From contig NC_086256.1 of NCBI RefSeq assembly GCF_021018805.1, forward strand, positions 8,994,032 to 9,058,031: a stretch of DNA of 64,000 nucleotides, in the 5' to 3' direction. The notes beneath the pieces are model-generated. The model was given only the letters and a program-made list of their open reading frames with translations. It had not been told where the DNA came from and did not search any database. Positions 42,201 through 53,590 of this stretch are shown here, one piece after another; positions within the stretch are counted from its first letter, which is position 1, and each line of letters begins with the position of its first letter. This DNA comes from Prinia subflava. Lineage: Eukaryota > Chordata > Aves > Passeriformes > Cisticolidae. Position numbers and translations under genes: made by a program.

Positions 42201-45106
42201 GAGCCATTAGCTGCGGCGAGAATCCCACCAGCTGCACGAGAGAGCTCATTTCCACAAAATGCACCAAGGAGAAAGAGGAGTCCTTCCCATTTGCCTCCTA
42301 ATGTAGGAGAAGCCATATGGGAGTCAAGCCCTCTAGGATTTTGAGTACATATCAGAAGCCATTATAGAGAAATGTGCCATAGCTCAGTAGTCAGAATACC
42401 ACAAGTAACCCTTTCCTGCAATGTGAAACTAAATTAAAACTGAGAGAAATCCAAGGTGGAGAAGCCCTGAATTAAGAGCACACAACCTATTACTAATGCA
42501 ACAGGACTGTACAGAAGTTTTACAAACAGAGTAGAGGTAAACTGTATCAAATATTTGTCACAGGAAAAAAATCTCTACTGCTAAATATGACCAAGATTGC
42601 AAAGTAACAGGAGAAATTTAAATCAGACCCATAATTTCTAAAGGAAGTACGCTAAGAAGTGAACATTATGCTTTGAAAGGGAGCCAACTAAAACTGGGAA
42701 ATATTATTTAGTGATAGAGTACTCCATTCCAAATGCCCAGATGCCACAGTCCTGAGAACATTAGCACACAGAAACACTCAGGTCATGGCACTGCAACGCA
42801 CTCCATGTGCTGTGACCACTCTCACAGCCCAGATACTCTCAGGAGTAGTCATTGCATATGTGGACATGGGAATTCAGGACGGATACCCTGGCAAGAATCA
42901 CATTATTACAGTGATTTATCACAATACTCCTCAGACTAGCCCAACCTGCCCACCATCTCCCCCAAGACGGCAGGCAAAGAGCTGGCAGGCTGCCAGCCCG
43001 GCTCGGCAGAAGGTGATATTCCCAGCAAACTGTCACACATGCTCAAATATTTCATTTCTGAGGCTGGCTGAAGGCTGCGGTTTCCATCCTGTGCAAAATA
43101 GGATTTCCACCACATGACTTCGTGCAGCAGCTCTCTGCTCTGAATACTCATAGTGCTGTTTGATCATTTTGAAATACCTAATACTCGTTTATGTGATTAA
43201 ATCAATAAAAAGTCATCTCTTTTCCATTAAGATGCTCAGCGGATTTACAGATCAATTTCTTTCTTTTTGTACTTCGGCTACTAACAAATAAACAGAATTG
43301 TAAATTTTGAGTGGGAGTTTTCTGACAAAATATCACACGTGAAACCTTGTTAGTATCTCTCAAATTGTTTCTGACCTTGATGCGTAATTTTAAATTCAAA
43401 ATGGCACACTAACAAGATATTGAAAAACAAGGATGGTTTATATTTGTTTTGAGAGACACTGTGCACGTCCACTCTGTTTGGAAGATTATTATTGCTGAAT
43501 TTTCACAAAATACTACCTTTAGGCACACAGAATGGAGGAGTTTTAGGAAACCAATGTTGTGCAAGCAGCAGTAATAAAAGGATCCAGAATGTGCAGGTCT
43601 AAAACAGGTTATTTTCTTATGCAAAGGTGTCCTCCCTCACCTGCCCTAAACCAGCTCCTGGCTCTGCCCAGCCCCCCTGGCTCTCACAGCAAGCCAGGTC
43701 TCATTACACCACGCTGCTCCCATGCTCACGGGTTGGTGGCCAAGAGCACCTGAAAGCCAAGTCCAACCTACCTCAGCCTTTGGAAATGGAGGCACAGGAG
43801 AATAATTTACCTCCCTTTCCTCTCCCCAGACAAATTTAAGAAATTTGCAAGAAAATACAAAGCTTTATCTTCGTCACTTCTGTCAATCCATCAAGCCACT
43901 GCTACAACTGCTCAATGGGTGTGAAAGTTACTGCTTGGAGCAGAGACATCAACACACAACCTGAATCTCAAGGAGCTCTTCTACTTTAAAAAACAGGCTA
44001 AAGAAAACAATTTTGAAAACAATAACACTGCTAATGCAGTTCCTGGCCAATGAGATCCCTATTTATTTACAAAATCTTTCTTCATTGTCACTAAGATTTC
44101 TAAAAGTCACTGGCAGCACAGAACACAACTTTGATAAAATTTAAATCAAAATGTGGAATAATAACAAAAAATGAAGAGTTCCCCAAAAATATTTGTTGGT
44201 AGAATCTACAAGCCTCTAAAAAAGATTAATATAATTTCTGATAGCTAATGAACAAAATTCACCTTAAAGCTAAGCCAAAGCTTATATTCTGAGTCTTACA
44301 TAGATTATTAACTGTATCAACAAACCAGCTGCTGGGAAATTCTGGTACCAGCTGCAACTGTTTACTCATAAATCTGAATATACTGCTTTAGTCAGGATTA
44401 GCTACCTACCAGTGTTACCAGTAAGTTTTCAGGCTACAAATGTTCAGCTCCACAGAGCACCTGATGAGTGATAATTATGTTGATATTTCCCAGTCTTGAA
44501 GGGACACCCCTGTACTGCATCAGATCCGATACCATTCATTAGTTCGCACACTTCAATGGGGTTTTATCAAAATCCAGAGAGCAGGGTAAATACAAACACT
44601 CATCCTATCAACTGCTACATTAACATATTCACATCTCTAATTTAAAAAAAAAAAAAAGCTAAATGTATTAAGCATTATTTAAAATTTAAGGTTATGCATA
44701 TCTCTGTGAAGACTGTAAGTGCTGTAAGTCAAAATATTTGCAAGTCTTTCATGGTGCTGCCTATTTCAACATAATACTGTTTTTCTACTTCAAATAATAA
44801 AGCAGCTTCCTCCCGGTAAGCATCTATCCATCATTTTGTAGAAACAAATCCCTTAACACATTGACATAGTATGAGAAGGAACAATGCCTGTAAATAAATA
44901 TCTTTAAAAGAACGAACCGTGGATCTGCACAGTATGATTTTACAACGAACACAATTACAAATTATTCAGAAATTAGGAAATCATATCTAACGTACTAGGA
45001 ATATGATTCAATCTGTTAAAACAGGAAAAAAAGCAAGACTAAACAGCATTAAAACAAGTAGCTTAGAAAAACATCGTAAGAATTACTCGCAAAATCCTTA
45101 GATTAC

Positions 45107-45180
45107 CTTTTGGATCGTCTCAACATGCTGGTAGCAGGCAGAGAGAAATTGGACAGCACTGTCCAAAAGGAGTCAGACAT
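45107..45180 (-). CDS. MAST2: MAST2 alternative first coding exon (MAST1-type N-terminus)
   Basis: Seen: on the minus strand an ATG at 45180-45178 opens a frame of 24 codons starting MSDSFWTVLSNFSLPATSML and ending in RRSK, followed by AG and a GT donor (gtaatc, intron from 45106). The two leftover bases AG join with the C that opens the next exon at 28157 to make Ser, giving [14 protein letters not shown]. Known: the MAST1 paralogue starts with a closely similar sequence (MSDS-W-T-LSNFS, then [13 protein letters not shown]) in the same place. Inference: this is a short-form start of MAST2 from an internal promoter. It supplies only the N-terminal leader, with no signal peptide or membrane segment. 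The ATG context has A at -3 and T at +4. Downstream coding exons fit it exactly in phase. The only uncertainty is which tissues or stages use it. Confidence 0.88.
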
Positions 45181-45199
45181 GATCTTTAAAAGCTTTCAT
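45173..45199 (-). promoter_or_regulatory. Upstream ORF overlapping the short-form MAST2 start codon
   Basis: Seen: an ATG at 45199-45197 opens eight codons (MKAFKDHV) and stops at TGA 45175-45173, inside the second and third codons of the main frame, which begins at 45180. The uORF is in a different frame. Its ATG has G at -3, so it could capture ribosomes. If the transcript starts upstream of 45199, this would lower translation from the main ATG (inference from general uORF behaviour). Confidence 0.5.
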
Positions 45200-45450
45200 T
45201 GCTGGGAAAATACAGCACAATCAAGCCACTAGCAATAAATAAGGAACTAAATAATACCAGTGACAGAGCCAATGCAAATTCCCTGTAGACCTTGCAAGCT
45301 GTTCCATTAATGTGAGACAGGCAGGCAAGCGTACATATTGCTGCTGTTTCCACTGCCTCTGTTTTCTCCCTGCTCCATCCCTGCCTCCCTCCCTCCACCT
45401 TAGGAGGCAGTGCAAAATGAGATATTTATTCTCTTCCTAATATATGCACT
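45181..45450 (-). promoter_or_regulatory. MAST2: Possible promoter and 5' UTR of the short MAST2 form
   Basis: Directly upstream (minus strand) of the alternative first exon. Seen: a TATA-like gaataaatatctc at about 45420-45434 and another AT box, gcatatattagg, at about 45439-45450. These are followed downstream by a purine-rich ggtggagggagggaggcagg stretch (about 45380-45402). If the first AT box works, transcription would start near 45390-45400 and give a 5' UTR of roughly 215 nt. That UTR would hold several short upstream ORFs, one overlapping the MAST2 ATG. There is no CpG island here, unlike the two CpG-rich blocks further upstream, which would suit a tissue-restricted promoter. All of this is inference from motifs. 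Confidence 0.4.
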
Positions 45451-47341
45451 TTAAACCTGGAGTTTGCTGAATACACACCATACATGCTTTCTATACATAT
45501 CTCTGTGTTCATCTAATTACAAACAAAATATTTTCAGTATTTTTGAAACCATAACTGGGCACTGTTTGCAATTGTGAATAACACAGGGAGATTCAAGCTG
45601 TGTCTGCACAGAAAGCACCACTGACTGCCTAGTTTGTGTTTTTATTCTGATATGGTGGCTCTTCTTTTCCTAACTACATGAGGCACATCAGGGGTATTTT
45701 GCTTATTTTTCTTAATTAATCTTCCATCTTTAAACAAATCCCATCTTTCATCTTCAGTAACCCAAGCGGATTTTTAATTAAAAAAAAAAAGCTTCCAATG
45801 CCTCCTAAGATCATTTTAAAACCAGAAATCCATTCTCCCCCTGAAGTCAGCCACAGCAGATCCACGTCAGTCACAGTAAACACAAACTCCTACATAGCAC
45901 CTGGTGCCCAAAAACAACTCAACCAGCTGAATTTTGACAACAAAACACAAACAGGACTCGTGTGATGCACATCAGAGGTTTCCCACACACCCCCTTTGCA
46001 CAGCAGCCACAAGTTCATTATTCCCCTTTGTGCCTGTAGAACCCTCTTGCCATGTTTTTGCTTTTTCCAGGGTCTAAACAAAACCTCGCAGGAGCTGCCC
46101 TTTTTTTTTTTTTTATTTCAGTATGCAATCTATTTTCTTTCTATTGTGGCTTCTTTAAGCACTTCTGCCAGTAGGAAAGCTAATGACGTTCTCATATTTC
46201 AGCCTTCTTGAGTGGCTTTTTATCACAGACATGAGAAAGATGACAATCAACAGCTGGCACATCCTTCCATGCACAATATAGCCCTAAAAAAATACACAAA
46301 AATGTCTGGGAGAAAGAAATCCCACTAGATTCGCTTTAGCCTTCTGAAGAATCTCATGGATAAATTAGATGGGCTTCATAATTTTCTATTAAATAATTAT
46401 ATATTTTTAATAAATACATTTATCAAGAATCACAGTATCTGACTGAGCAAAGTATTCCCTTCCATCTGGAATTCAAAACAGGCAAATGGGATTTTTAGAC
46501 TCTCTGACCAACACATGACCATCTTTTCTAGTGCTTTTAAACATTTTTACAAAGTTAATCTACATCACATAGTGGTTTGATTTCACATAATTAATTTAGA
46601 GTACAACCGAACCAAACTCTGCCACTGTCTACTGCTGATGAGAAAGAATAAACACATTCATTTTTGTGTCCACATAATATCATATACCAATTAAGGATAA
46701 ACAACGCTAGCCTTTCAGTATTAAATTCAGGATATTATGTGACCTTCCAATTCCAATAAACCCTGGTTTTGAAAAGGTATGAAAGTTTTACACTGTCATC
46801 TAAAACATGAATTTATAATCCCGAGCAATAATGGTGGAAAAAAAGTGTTCAGTTAACTAATAAAATAAACCTATCAGAGTAGAAATAAATTCCTGACTGC
46901 TTATAGTTAACAAGTAAGATCACAATCAGCTAACACTCCTAAATCTGTATTAGTCACGCTTTTTACAAAAATGATTGAAAACTCAGTAGTTGAAGACTTA
47001 TCACTCATTATCAGTGCACTCAGCAGCAGCACTTTCACATCTCTTGCAGGAAGGACACAGAAAGGAGAAGCCATTTTAGGAGAACATTTCTCCATGGGCA
47101 TCAGTGACTGACAGCCCTACAGCAATGTTAATCCAGCTAAACCCTGTCCATCCTCTGCTGTTCCTGGGGAACACAGGGCACCCCAAGCAGGGAAGGGGAT
47201 GGGGTGTGTGCTGTCATCAGAAACCCCTCCATTCACCCATCTTGACATTTAACACATTTCTGCAGAGCTTTTACCCAAGAACTGCAAAAAACACTTTGGG
47301 AATTACATAATACTTGTTCAAAACCAGTAGAAATTTCTTTT
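45451..47341. other. Non-coding DNA upstream of the short-form first exon
   Basis: AT-rich intron or flanking DNA, including a 14-T run at 46101-46114. I recognise no gene, RNA or mobile element. If longer MAST2 transcripts start upstream, this is intron. Confidence 0.7.
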
Positions 47342-47842
47342 AACACTTTATATTCCTGCTTTTCAAAATGCCTGTTCCACATGGAAGTAACAAACTCTAA
47401 TCCTCATTTTGGGACCCAGAGATTCCCGAGAAATTCAGTGTACCCAGAAAAAATGTGAAGACGTCACACTTGGAAATGCAGTGGTTTTGCTAGAAAAACA
47501 GGAGAACACAAACTGTCAAAAAGCTTTTAAAATAAGTCATGTCCTAAAATATTATAGTGTCAACTTTTGCAGAATTGTCTTTAGTAGCAACAAATATAGG
47601 AAGCGTAAGGATTTTCTCACACCTACAATGATAAATGAGATCCTTTGAAGGAACTGTCTTACTGTCTCTGCATGATCAGCAAAACCTTTTGGAAAATCTG
47701 GACCAGAAACCTCTCACTAATTCAAAAATATACCATATCTGTATATGAGAGAACATGTCAACAGCACACTCATGCCAACAGGCTACAAGATGAGTTTTCT
47801 ATTTTATTTAACTCATAATAATATTAACATCTCTGTGAATTC
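47342..47842. repeat. 501-bp direct duplication, copy 1
   Basis: Seen: this segment recurs at a fixed offset of 3412 bp (50754-51254) in the same orientation with no insertions or deletions. I count about 11 mismatches in 501 positions, so identity is near 98%. Identity starts sharply at aacactttatattcctg and ends at atctctgtgaattc; flanks are unrelated and show no target-site duplication. A 79-codon plus-strand frame (47409-47648) is preserved in both copies with one residue change. It is not a protein I recognise and there are too few differences to infer selection. I recognise no transposon termini. Confidence 0.95.
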
Positions 47843-50753
47843 CAGACCCTGAGTTATTCTATTTCCTAAAGAAATCTCTTCCTTTATAACATTCTCCCAC
47901 TCACCTTTCAGGATATTTAGGCTCCATCAATCTTCCTAATGCACCTGCCCTTCTTTATGCTCAACTTGTCCTCTGCAAAGACCACCTGCAGAACATTTCG
48001 GCAGCTCCTGTGATGATGGAGTATTTCTCTGTCAACCAAATGTAGTTTCCAGAGCCCTCCTAATGACACTGCATCCACTGGACAGTTATAAATAGTCAGT
48101 GTCAACGACTTTCCCTATTTCTCATCTTTACCATTACCAAAGTAGGATGTTAATTAAGTCTGACATTAAATGAGAACGCAATTAGGCAAACAGTCCACAT
48201 GAAACCCATTGCTTTCTGGACTTTTTTATAGCAGTTACATTTATCATTAAATAAATTTCCTTGGTATAAGATCACCTTCTTTTAAATAAAATCTGTCATT
48301 TTAGAAGTAAGCCAAACTCCCTGAAAAGTCTGAAGCAGTACCAAGCAGATCAATGAGGTAATTTTGAAAAAGAACATGCCAAAGATCAAAACTCCTGTGA
48401 CTTGACTACATTTTAAGTTGACTATGTATCAAGAAAAGTTTCCACAAAGTGTTGATTATATTTTTAAACACTTCAACCAGGATGAACCATGTAATAGCAC
48501 AGTAGTTTTCAAATGAAATTAATTTCACGAGTTACACTGTGGTAAAGGAAAACTTATAATAGAAACCAGTTGAAATACTATTGGGAAAAACAATAGTATC
48601 TTGCTAATTATGCCATTACTTGAATGGTTACATTGTATTAAACTTCACATGGAAATGTGATACTTGGAGACATAACTTTTTAAAATAGTCATTAGACTGC
48701 AATCCATGAATTATTCACTACAAATACCGAGAAATTATTTTGCTAGCAAAGCCAAATTCTTTGGAGAAGTCACAACAAAAGAAGATACATTCTATTTCTA
48801 TAAAGAGCATATTGACTTTATTTTAAACTTTAAATTGTATGCCCAATGAGCACAGAAAATTATTCTACTATAAGTAAGCATAAGTTAACACAGGTGAAGA
48901 GATATCTGCTCTCTATTACCATACAGTGAAAAGTGTGTAAGTTGTAAAAGCTCCAGCAGAAAACTTTGCTTTTTCAATAGACAGAAAGGAGAAAGTTCTT
49001 CTTTTACGGTAAAAAAAAAAAAAAAAAGCAATGTTCCTTTAAAAAAAAATTACATGGGAGATGTGTGTTGAGCTATTTGGGGCATCATTATTATTTGAAC
49101 AGTGACCTAAGCAAGGGAAGAACAGACTGTCTTTGAGCCACTGCAATGGCGAGACTCCTAAGTAGCAGTCTGACAGAAAACATTAGGTTGAATGTATCTT
49201 CAAGATCCACTTTTCTATCATTTGCTAAGTTATAAAACCACAGATTTCTTCCTTTTGGGGCAGAAATCGCCAAGCCACCACCCCAGATCTAAAGAGTCAT
49301 ACAGTTGCTCCCATGGATTTCAATTGTTACCTCTCTATAAAAGGGCTCCCAAAGACATTTCTATATGAGATTAAACCAACAGCTGATGGCCAAGGGTTTT
49401 AGGGTTGAAGAACAACTAAACTTCCCTCTGGTGTACATTCCCTATGCAGGGAACATCCTAGTCACTGCACTAGTTAATGATTCAAAGGATCAGAAACATT
49501 TACTGAAGCAGCCATCAGGCACTGCACCTGCATGGAAGCTGCCAGCTCCTCATGTAACTTTAATTGGGCACAGTTACTGAACTAACGGGGGTTGCCATCC
49601 TAGTGGACAGCCTGAAATGCTATCTAATGCACTACAATATCACTGCTAAGCACAAGCAACTGCTCTGATTTCAGTCTAAAACAACGCTCACAAAACTGTA
49701 CTCACTCACATATAGAGGACGCCAACTACAGCTCCACCATCACAATCTTTTAAGTGAAGACATTACTAAATAACTGATAAGTGAGCAGTGCTAAAATACC
49801 AAGTTAATTTTGCCCCAAAGACTATGAATATTTAATAAGAAATATTCTTTCTTTGTATTTTTATTTACAAAAATATCACTTATGTTTGTACATGCAACAT
49901 GCAACACTATCCTTTCCAAGTAACACTACTAAGATGTTCAGCTATGCCAATAAAACATAAGCTTAACATAATTTCAAACTCACAGACTTGACAATTGGGC
50001 TCAGATGTCATGGAAAGGTCAATTATCCTCTTTAAATAAGTTACTGGATCCTGCATTCTTTCCCTAGACCAGCCTTCTTCATGTGTGATTCAAATGTCAG
50101 TTGTCCAATTTAATCAAATGTAACCTCCATATGTGATTCAAATGCCATAAAAATTGAGGAATGTTATTTGAAAACCAACAATACTGAAAATCAGATCTGA
50201 AAATGTCACTTCCTGTTTACACAGAAACCTTCTAATGCTTTATCCAAAATGTAGTTAAGGACTTTCAGCAGCACTTGCAAAAACACAGAGTGCTGCTGTA
50301 ACCACAACATCCTCCTCCAAAGATTCTCCCTCCTCTTCACCAGCCAAAATTTATCCAAAGGAAGAAAACATAGACTGAGCCTCCTCTTGCCACCATAGCA
50401 TTTCCTCATCCTTGTCATGTATTATTTATCCCAAAGCACTTAAAACTTCCTTTTTAACCTGTAATACAGTCTTAATGAATTCACTGTGCGACTGGATTTG
50501 CAAACAGGAAGATAACTTAATCTCTTCTCCTGCCACTCCAGCCTGCAGCAGCCTCTCCATGAAGAAGTGCAACACTTCAGCTCTTTGCAGAGCTTCTCCA
50601 CCTGTCCACCTCCCTGTACTTGAGAAACACCACCATTGCTAATTCCTGTAGCATGGGGTTTGTACGTGTCCCAAAGAGCTGTGACACACAGTCCTTGACT
50701 GACATGGTAAATAACCATTCCAACAAAACTATGTCAGCAAAGCAGATTGGAAA
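47843..50753. other. Spacer between the two 501-bp copies
   Basis: 2.9 kb of AT-rich DNA with a 17-A run at 49011-49027 and a 9-bp stem, 7-nt loop hairpin at 48575-48599. No gene or mobile element recognised. Unlike a simple tandem duplication, the spacer itself is not repeated after copy 2. Confidence 0.7.
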
Positions 50754-51254
50754 AACACTTTATATTCCTGTTTTTCAAAATGCCTGTTCCACATGGAAGT
50801 AACAAACTCTAATCCTCATTTTGGGACCCAGAGATTCCCGAGAAATTCAGTGTACCCAGAAAAAATGTGAAGACGTCACACTTGGAAATGCAGTGGTTTT
50901 GCTAGAAAAACAGGAGAACACAAACTGTCAAAAAGCTTTTAAAATAAGTCATGTCTTAAAATATTATAGTGTCAACTTTTGCAGAATTGTCTTTAGTAGC
51001 AACAAATATAGGCAGCGTAAGGATTTTCTCACACCTACAATGATAAATGAAATCCTTTGAAGGCACTCTCTTACTGTCACTGCATGATCAGCAAAACAGT
51101 TTGGAAAATCTGGACCAGAAACTTCTCACTAATTCAAAAATATACCATATCTGTATATGAGAGAACATGTCAACAGCACACTCATGCCAACAGGCTACAA
51201 GATGAGTTTTCTATTTTATTTAACTCATAATAACATTAACATCTCTGTGAATTC
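50754..51254. repeat. 501-bp direct duplication, copy 2
   Basis: Second copy of the segment at 47342-47842, direct orientation, about 98% identical and colinear throughout. Differences cluster loosely in the second half (for example ggaactgtctt versus ggcactctctt, and aaaaccttttgg versus aaaacagtttgg). The 79-codon frame at 50821-51060 differs by one residue (Gln for Lys). Which copy is ancestral cannot be told from this window. Confidence 0.95.
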
Positions 51255-53199
51255 TTTTACGGAGAAGCTACAGTGCAAAGCCTAAAGGACAAATTAGGGT
51301 AAAAGCAGCAGCAAAGGTGGCTGGCAGACTTTGTGTCTTTGTAGGGAGTGAGAACTGAAGAAGTAATACCAGTGGATGGCTAAAACTAAACCAAGACAAC
51401 AGGCAAATAATTAAGGAAAAATGAACAAAGCAAACAACAAAGAGAGGGAACTGAGCTGTATTTCAGTGGGTGAATTAGAGGGCTTTGAGTTACTCAGCTC
51501 TCAATTACCAGCTCACAAAAGCAAAAAGGACTCCCCTCATCTCTGCAGGACCACAAACCCCCAGCGCGCATCCCAGGGCAGCAGCGTGTGCCAAGGATCA
51601 CCATGGTGCCCCAGGCTCAGGGCACACGTGGTGAGCAGTGAGCAGGGAGTGCTGGCACCTGTTTCACAGCGTATTACCCAGAAGACCAAATCAAGCCTGA
51701 ACTCTAAAACAAGCTCTGGCATCTGATTTGTTTCTCAGTATAATTCAGGTTGTTTGCTCCAACTCAAACCTCCGGTGCAGGACGTTCTACTCCACAGCTC
51801 GTTTCCTCCTTCCCTGGTTAACACACTTAGGCTCAGCTGAAATGTTAAGGATATTGTAAAGCCCTTGCATTTACCATGGCTTTTCTGAGACAAAAAGCTT
51901 ATTTTGTAGGATGTTGGCTAAGAAGAGTTATTCTGGGAGCAAGGGGAATGCTAATGTAATGAACAGATGAAGAGGATGAATTTTACATTTTCAAGCATAA
52001 ATTCTTAATGAAGTTAGAGCATGGGATAAGAATAGACTTTACAAAATAAGCATGGTACAAAAGAGACATGAGAAATCAAAACCATGCTTGGGAAACATCA
52101 GGGGTGCTAGCAGACGCACACACAGAAAAAAAGGAGAAGTTTATCTAGTTTTAAAGGCAGAATTACATCCTTATTTGGACATTCAGTTTTAAGATAAACT
52201 AGCCCCTATTTTAGCCATTCCTCTGGAATACTATGAATCTTCACAGCAAAAGCTTAGCTTTTAATCTTAAAGTCTGGGAAAACTGTGATATCATCAACTG
52301 CCAGACAAAGTACTCCAGGTTGTGAGCCTCAGAAAAATATGTAACATACACACAGATGCAACATGAGAACAAGCCTGGACCACAGTTTTTTAAATAACTA
52401 CAGATTGATACAACCCTATCAACTGTTCTACTGTAATTCTGAGAAACCCACAAAGGTGATTCATCACAAAACCAAGGTTTCCTAAAATACACATATTATT
52501 TAGAAGGTCTTGAATGAAGACATTTATTTTATATGTGACTTTTAACATGTGTGTCTACCTATAGATAAGGGGAGACATAAATGTTAGAAACACAGAAGCA
52601 GATTTAATAAATTAAGATAAATTGACTCCAACTGAATTCGCAGCTTTGAAATAAAGTACAGAAAGGACAGATTTGGAACTCCTAATGATTTCTGCAGTCT
52701 CCAGAGAAACATTCATGTTGAAATACTAAAACCAAAATTTATCAATTTGCAGTGCTATATCTTACTACACTCTACTGTAACATTAAAAATGGCACTAATA
52801 AATCTAAATAATAGAGCTCAAAACAAAAATATATAACAAAATTTCTTGGTTTTAAAATAAATTACTTTCATAACCCACCTCACCAATGACCTTTTAAGTC
52901 ATCTCAGACATAAAGAAATGGAGAAAGTGTTAATAAATGGGAATATCCATCTTGTATTCACTTTCTTTTCTTCTGAGTTTTTATTAGGAGATGTAACATT
53001 ATACAGATTTTATAGATTAGGGAAAGAAAAAAAAATTTAAATTTAAGCACAAATGTATACAATTTAAAAAAACATTTTCTAACAAAAACATTTTCTGCAC
53101 TATCCATTAAAACGCAGCCAGTAAGAAGAAAAGCAAACCCTATTTCCAGCTGGCCAAAGTGTTTAGTACAACACACAGGCTCCTAAACAAACACATAAG
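51255..53199. other. Non-coding AT-rich DNA
   Basis: Likely intron of a longer MAST2 transcript or flanking DNA. The open frame at 51421-51726 is composition-driven and unrecognised. No RNA gene or mobile element seen. Confidence 0.65.
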
Positions 53200-53590
53200 C
53201 GGGGAGAGCACAGATGAGGCGTGCAAACCAACACCACCTGCGTGTCCGGAGAGCACCCTTCCCGCAGAGCCAGCTCCAAACCCACGGAACGCTTCTCGCC
53301 TTGGCGACCACTTACAAGAGCACGATGTAAAACACCGACTGCGGCGTCCTGCGGCCCAGCCTGCAGCTGCCCTTGCTCTTGACAAGGAGGGGGAAGTTGC
53401 AGAAGCGACAGGTCCCACTCCTGAGATCCATCTTGCCACCGGCAGAGGCTGCGCGCGCTCAGCCATGGGGCGCAGGCCGGGACACGTCCCCACGGGCCGC
53501 TCCTCCACGCCAAAGACAAACGCAGCTCTAATCAACTGCATTCTGTTCAAAGTAATTGCAAGTTCTCTGCGAGGGCAATGCAGACGCCCA
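53200..53590. promoter_or_regulatory. CpG-rich block, candidate CpG-island promoter
   Basis: Seen: a sharp change from AT-rich DNA to about 390 bp dense in CpG (for example gcggcgtcctgcggccc, gaggctgcgcgcgctcagcc, cacgggccgctcctccacgcc). Open frames of 118-144 codons on both strands follow from the lack of A/T-rich stops. Known: in vertebrates such blocks usually mark promoters or germline-unmethylated elements. Placed about 25 kb upstream of the first shared MAST2 exon, it is a candidate alternative MAST2 promoter (inference). No motif fixes the transcription start or strand. Confidence 0.6.
53316..53431 (-). CDS. Candidate alternative MAST2 first coding exon in the 53-kb CpG block
   Basis: Seen: a minus-strand ATG in strong context (gcaagATGG) at 53431-53429 opens 38 codons beginning MDLRSGTCRFCNFPLLVKSK and ending SVFYIVL. 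It then meets a consensus donor (gtaagtgg from 53315). The two leftover bases TT plus the leading C of the 28157 exon would make Phe, giving [12 protein letters not shown] in frame. The long mammalian MAST2 form also has Phe before CRTSNRK. Against it: I recognise no homologue of the 38 residues, the exact phase has a one-in-three chance, and another upstream ATG reads a different frame. Tentative. Confidence 0.25.

Larger units (their letters stand above)
28158..45106. other. MAST2: MAST2 first intron of the short form (16.9 kb)
   Basis: Intron between the alternative first exon and the first shared exon. It is AT-rich, with an (ATT)-rich simple repeat at 31051-31075, a CR1-like remnant at 32489-32542, an A/C low-complexity tract at 39097-39200 and a GC-richer patch around 31750-31980. 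I searched the minus strand by eye for the long-form MAST2 exon that in mammals ends LKELSLPRRGSF just before CRTSNRK and did not find it here. No other gene recognised on either strand. Confidence 0.8.

Noticed and set aside
42981..42997. 17-bp near-palindrome gctggcag-g-ctgccagc
   Set aside because: It is short, with a one-base centre that cannot form a hairpin loop, and has no supporting context.
49011..49027. 17-A run as a retroposon tail
   Set aside because: No SINE, LINE or processed-gene body is recognisable upstream and there is no target-site duplication. Several similar A runs occur in the window.
48999..51262. 11-mer ttcttttacgg shared by 48999-49009 and the right edge of duplicate copy 2 (51252-51262)
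   Set aside because: It is suggestive of a template switch at the duplication edge, but an 11-base match in AT-rich DNA of this size is not unusual, and the flanking bases do not align.
53140..53550. 136-codon minus-strand frame (contains MAERAQPLPV) in the same block
   Set aside because: Its frame does not fit the donor at 53315 into MAST2, and the sequence is composition-like. Kept only as a shadow of the CpG block.
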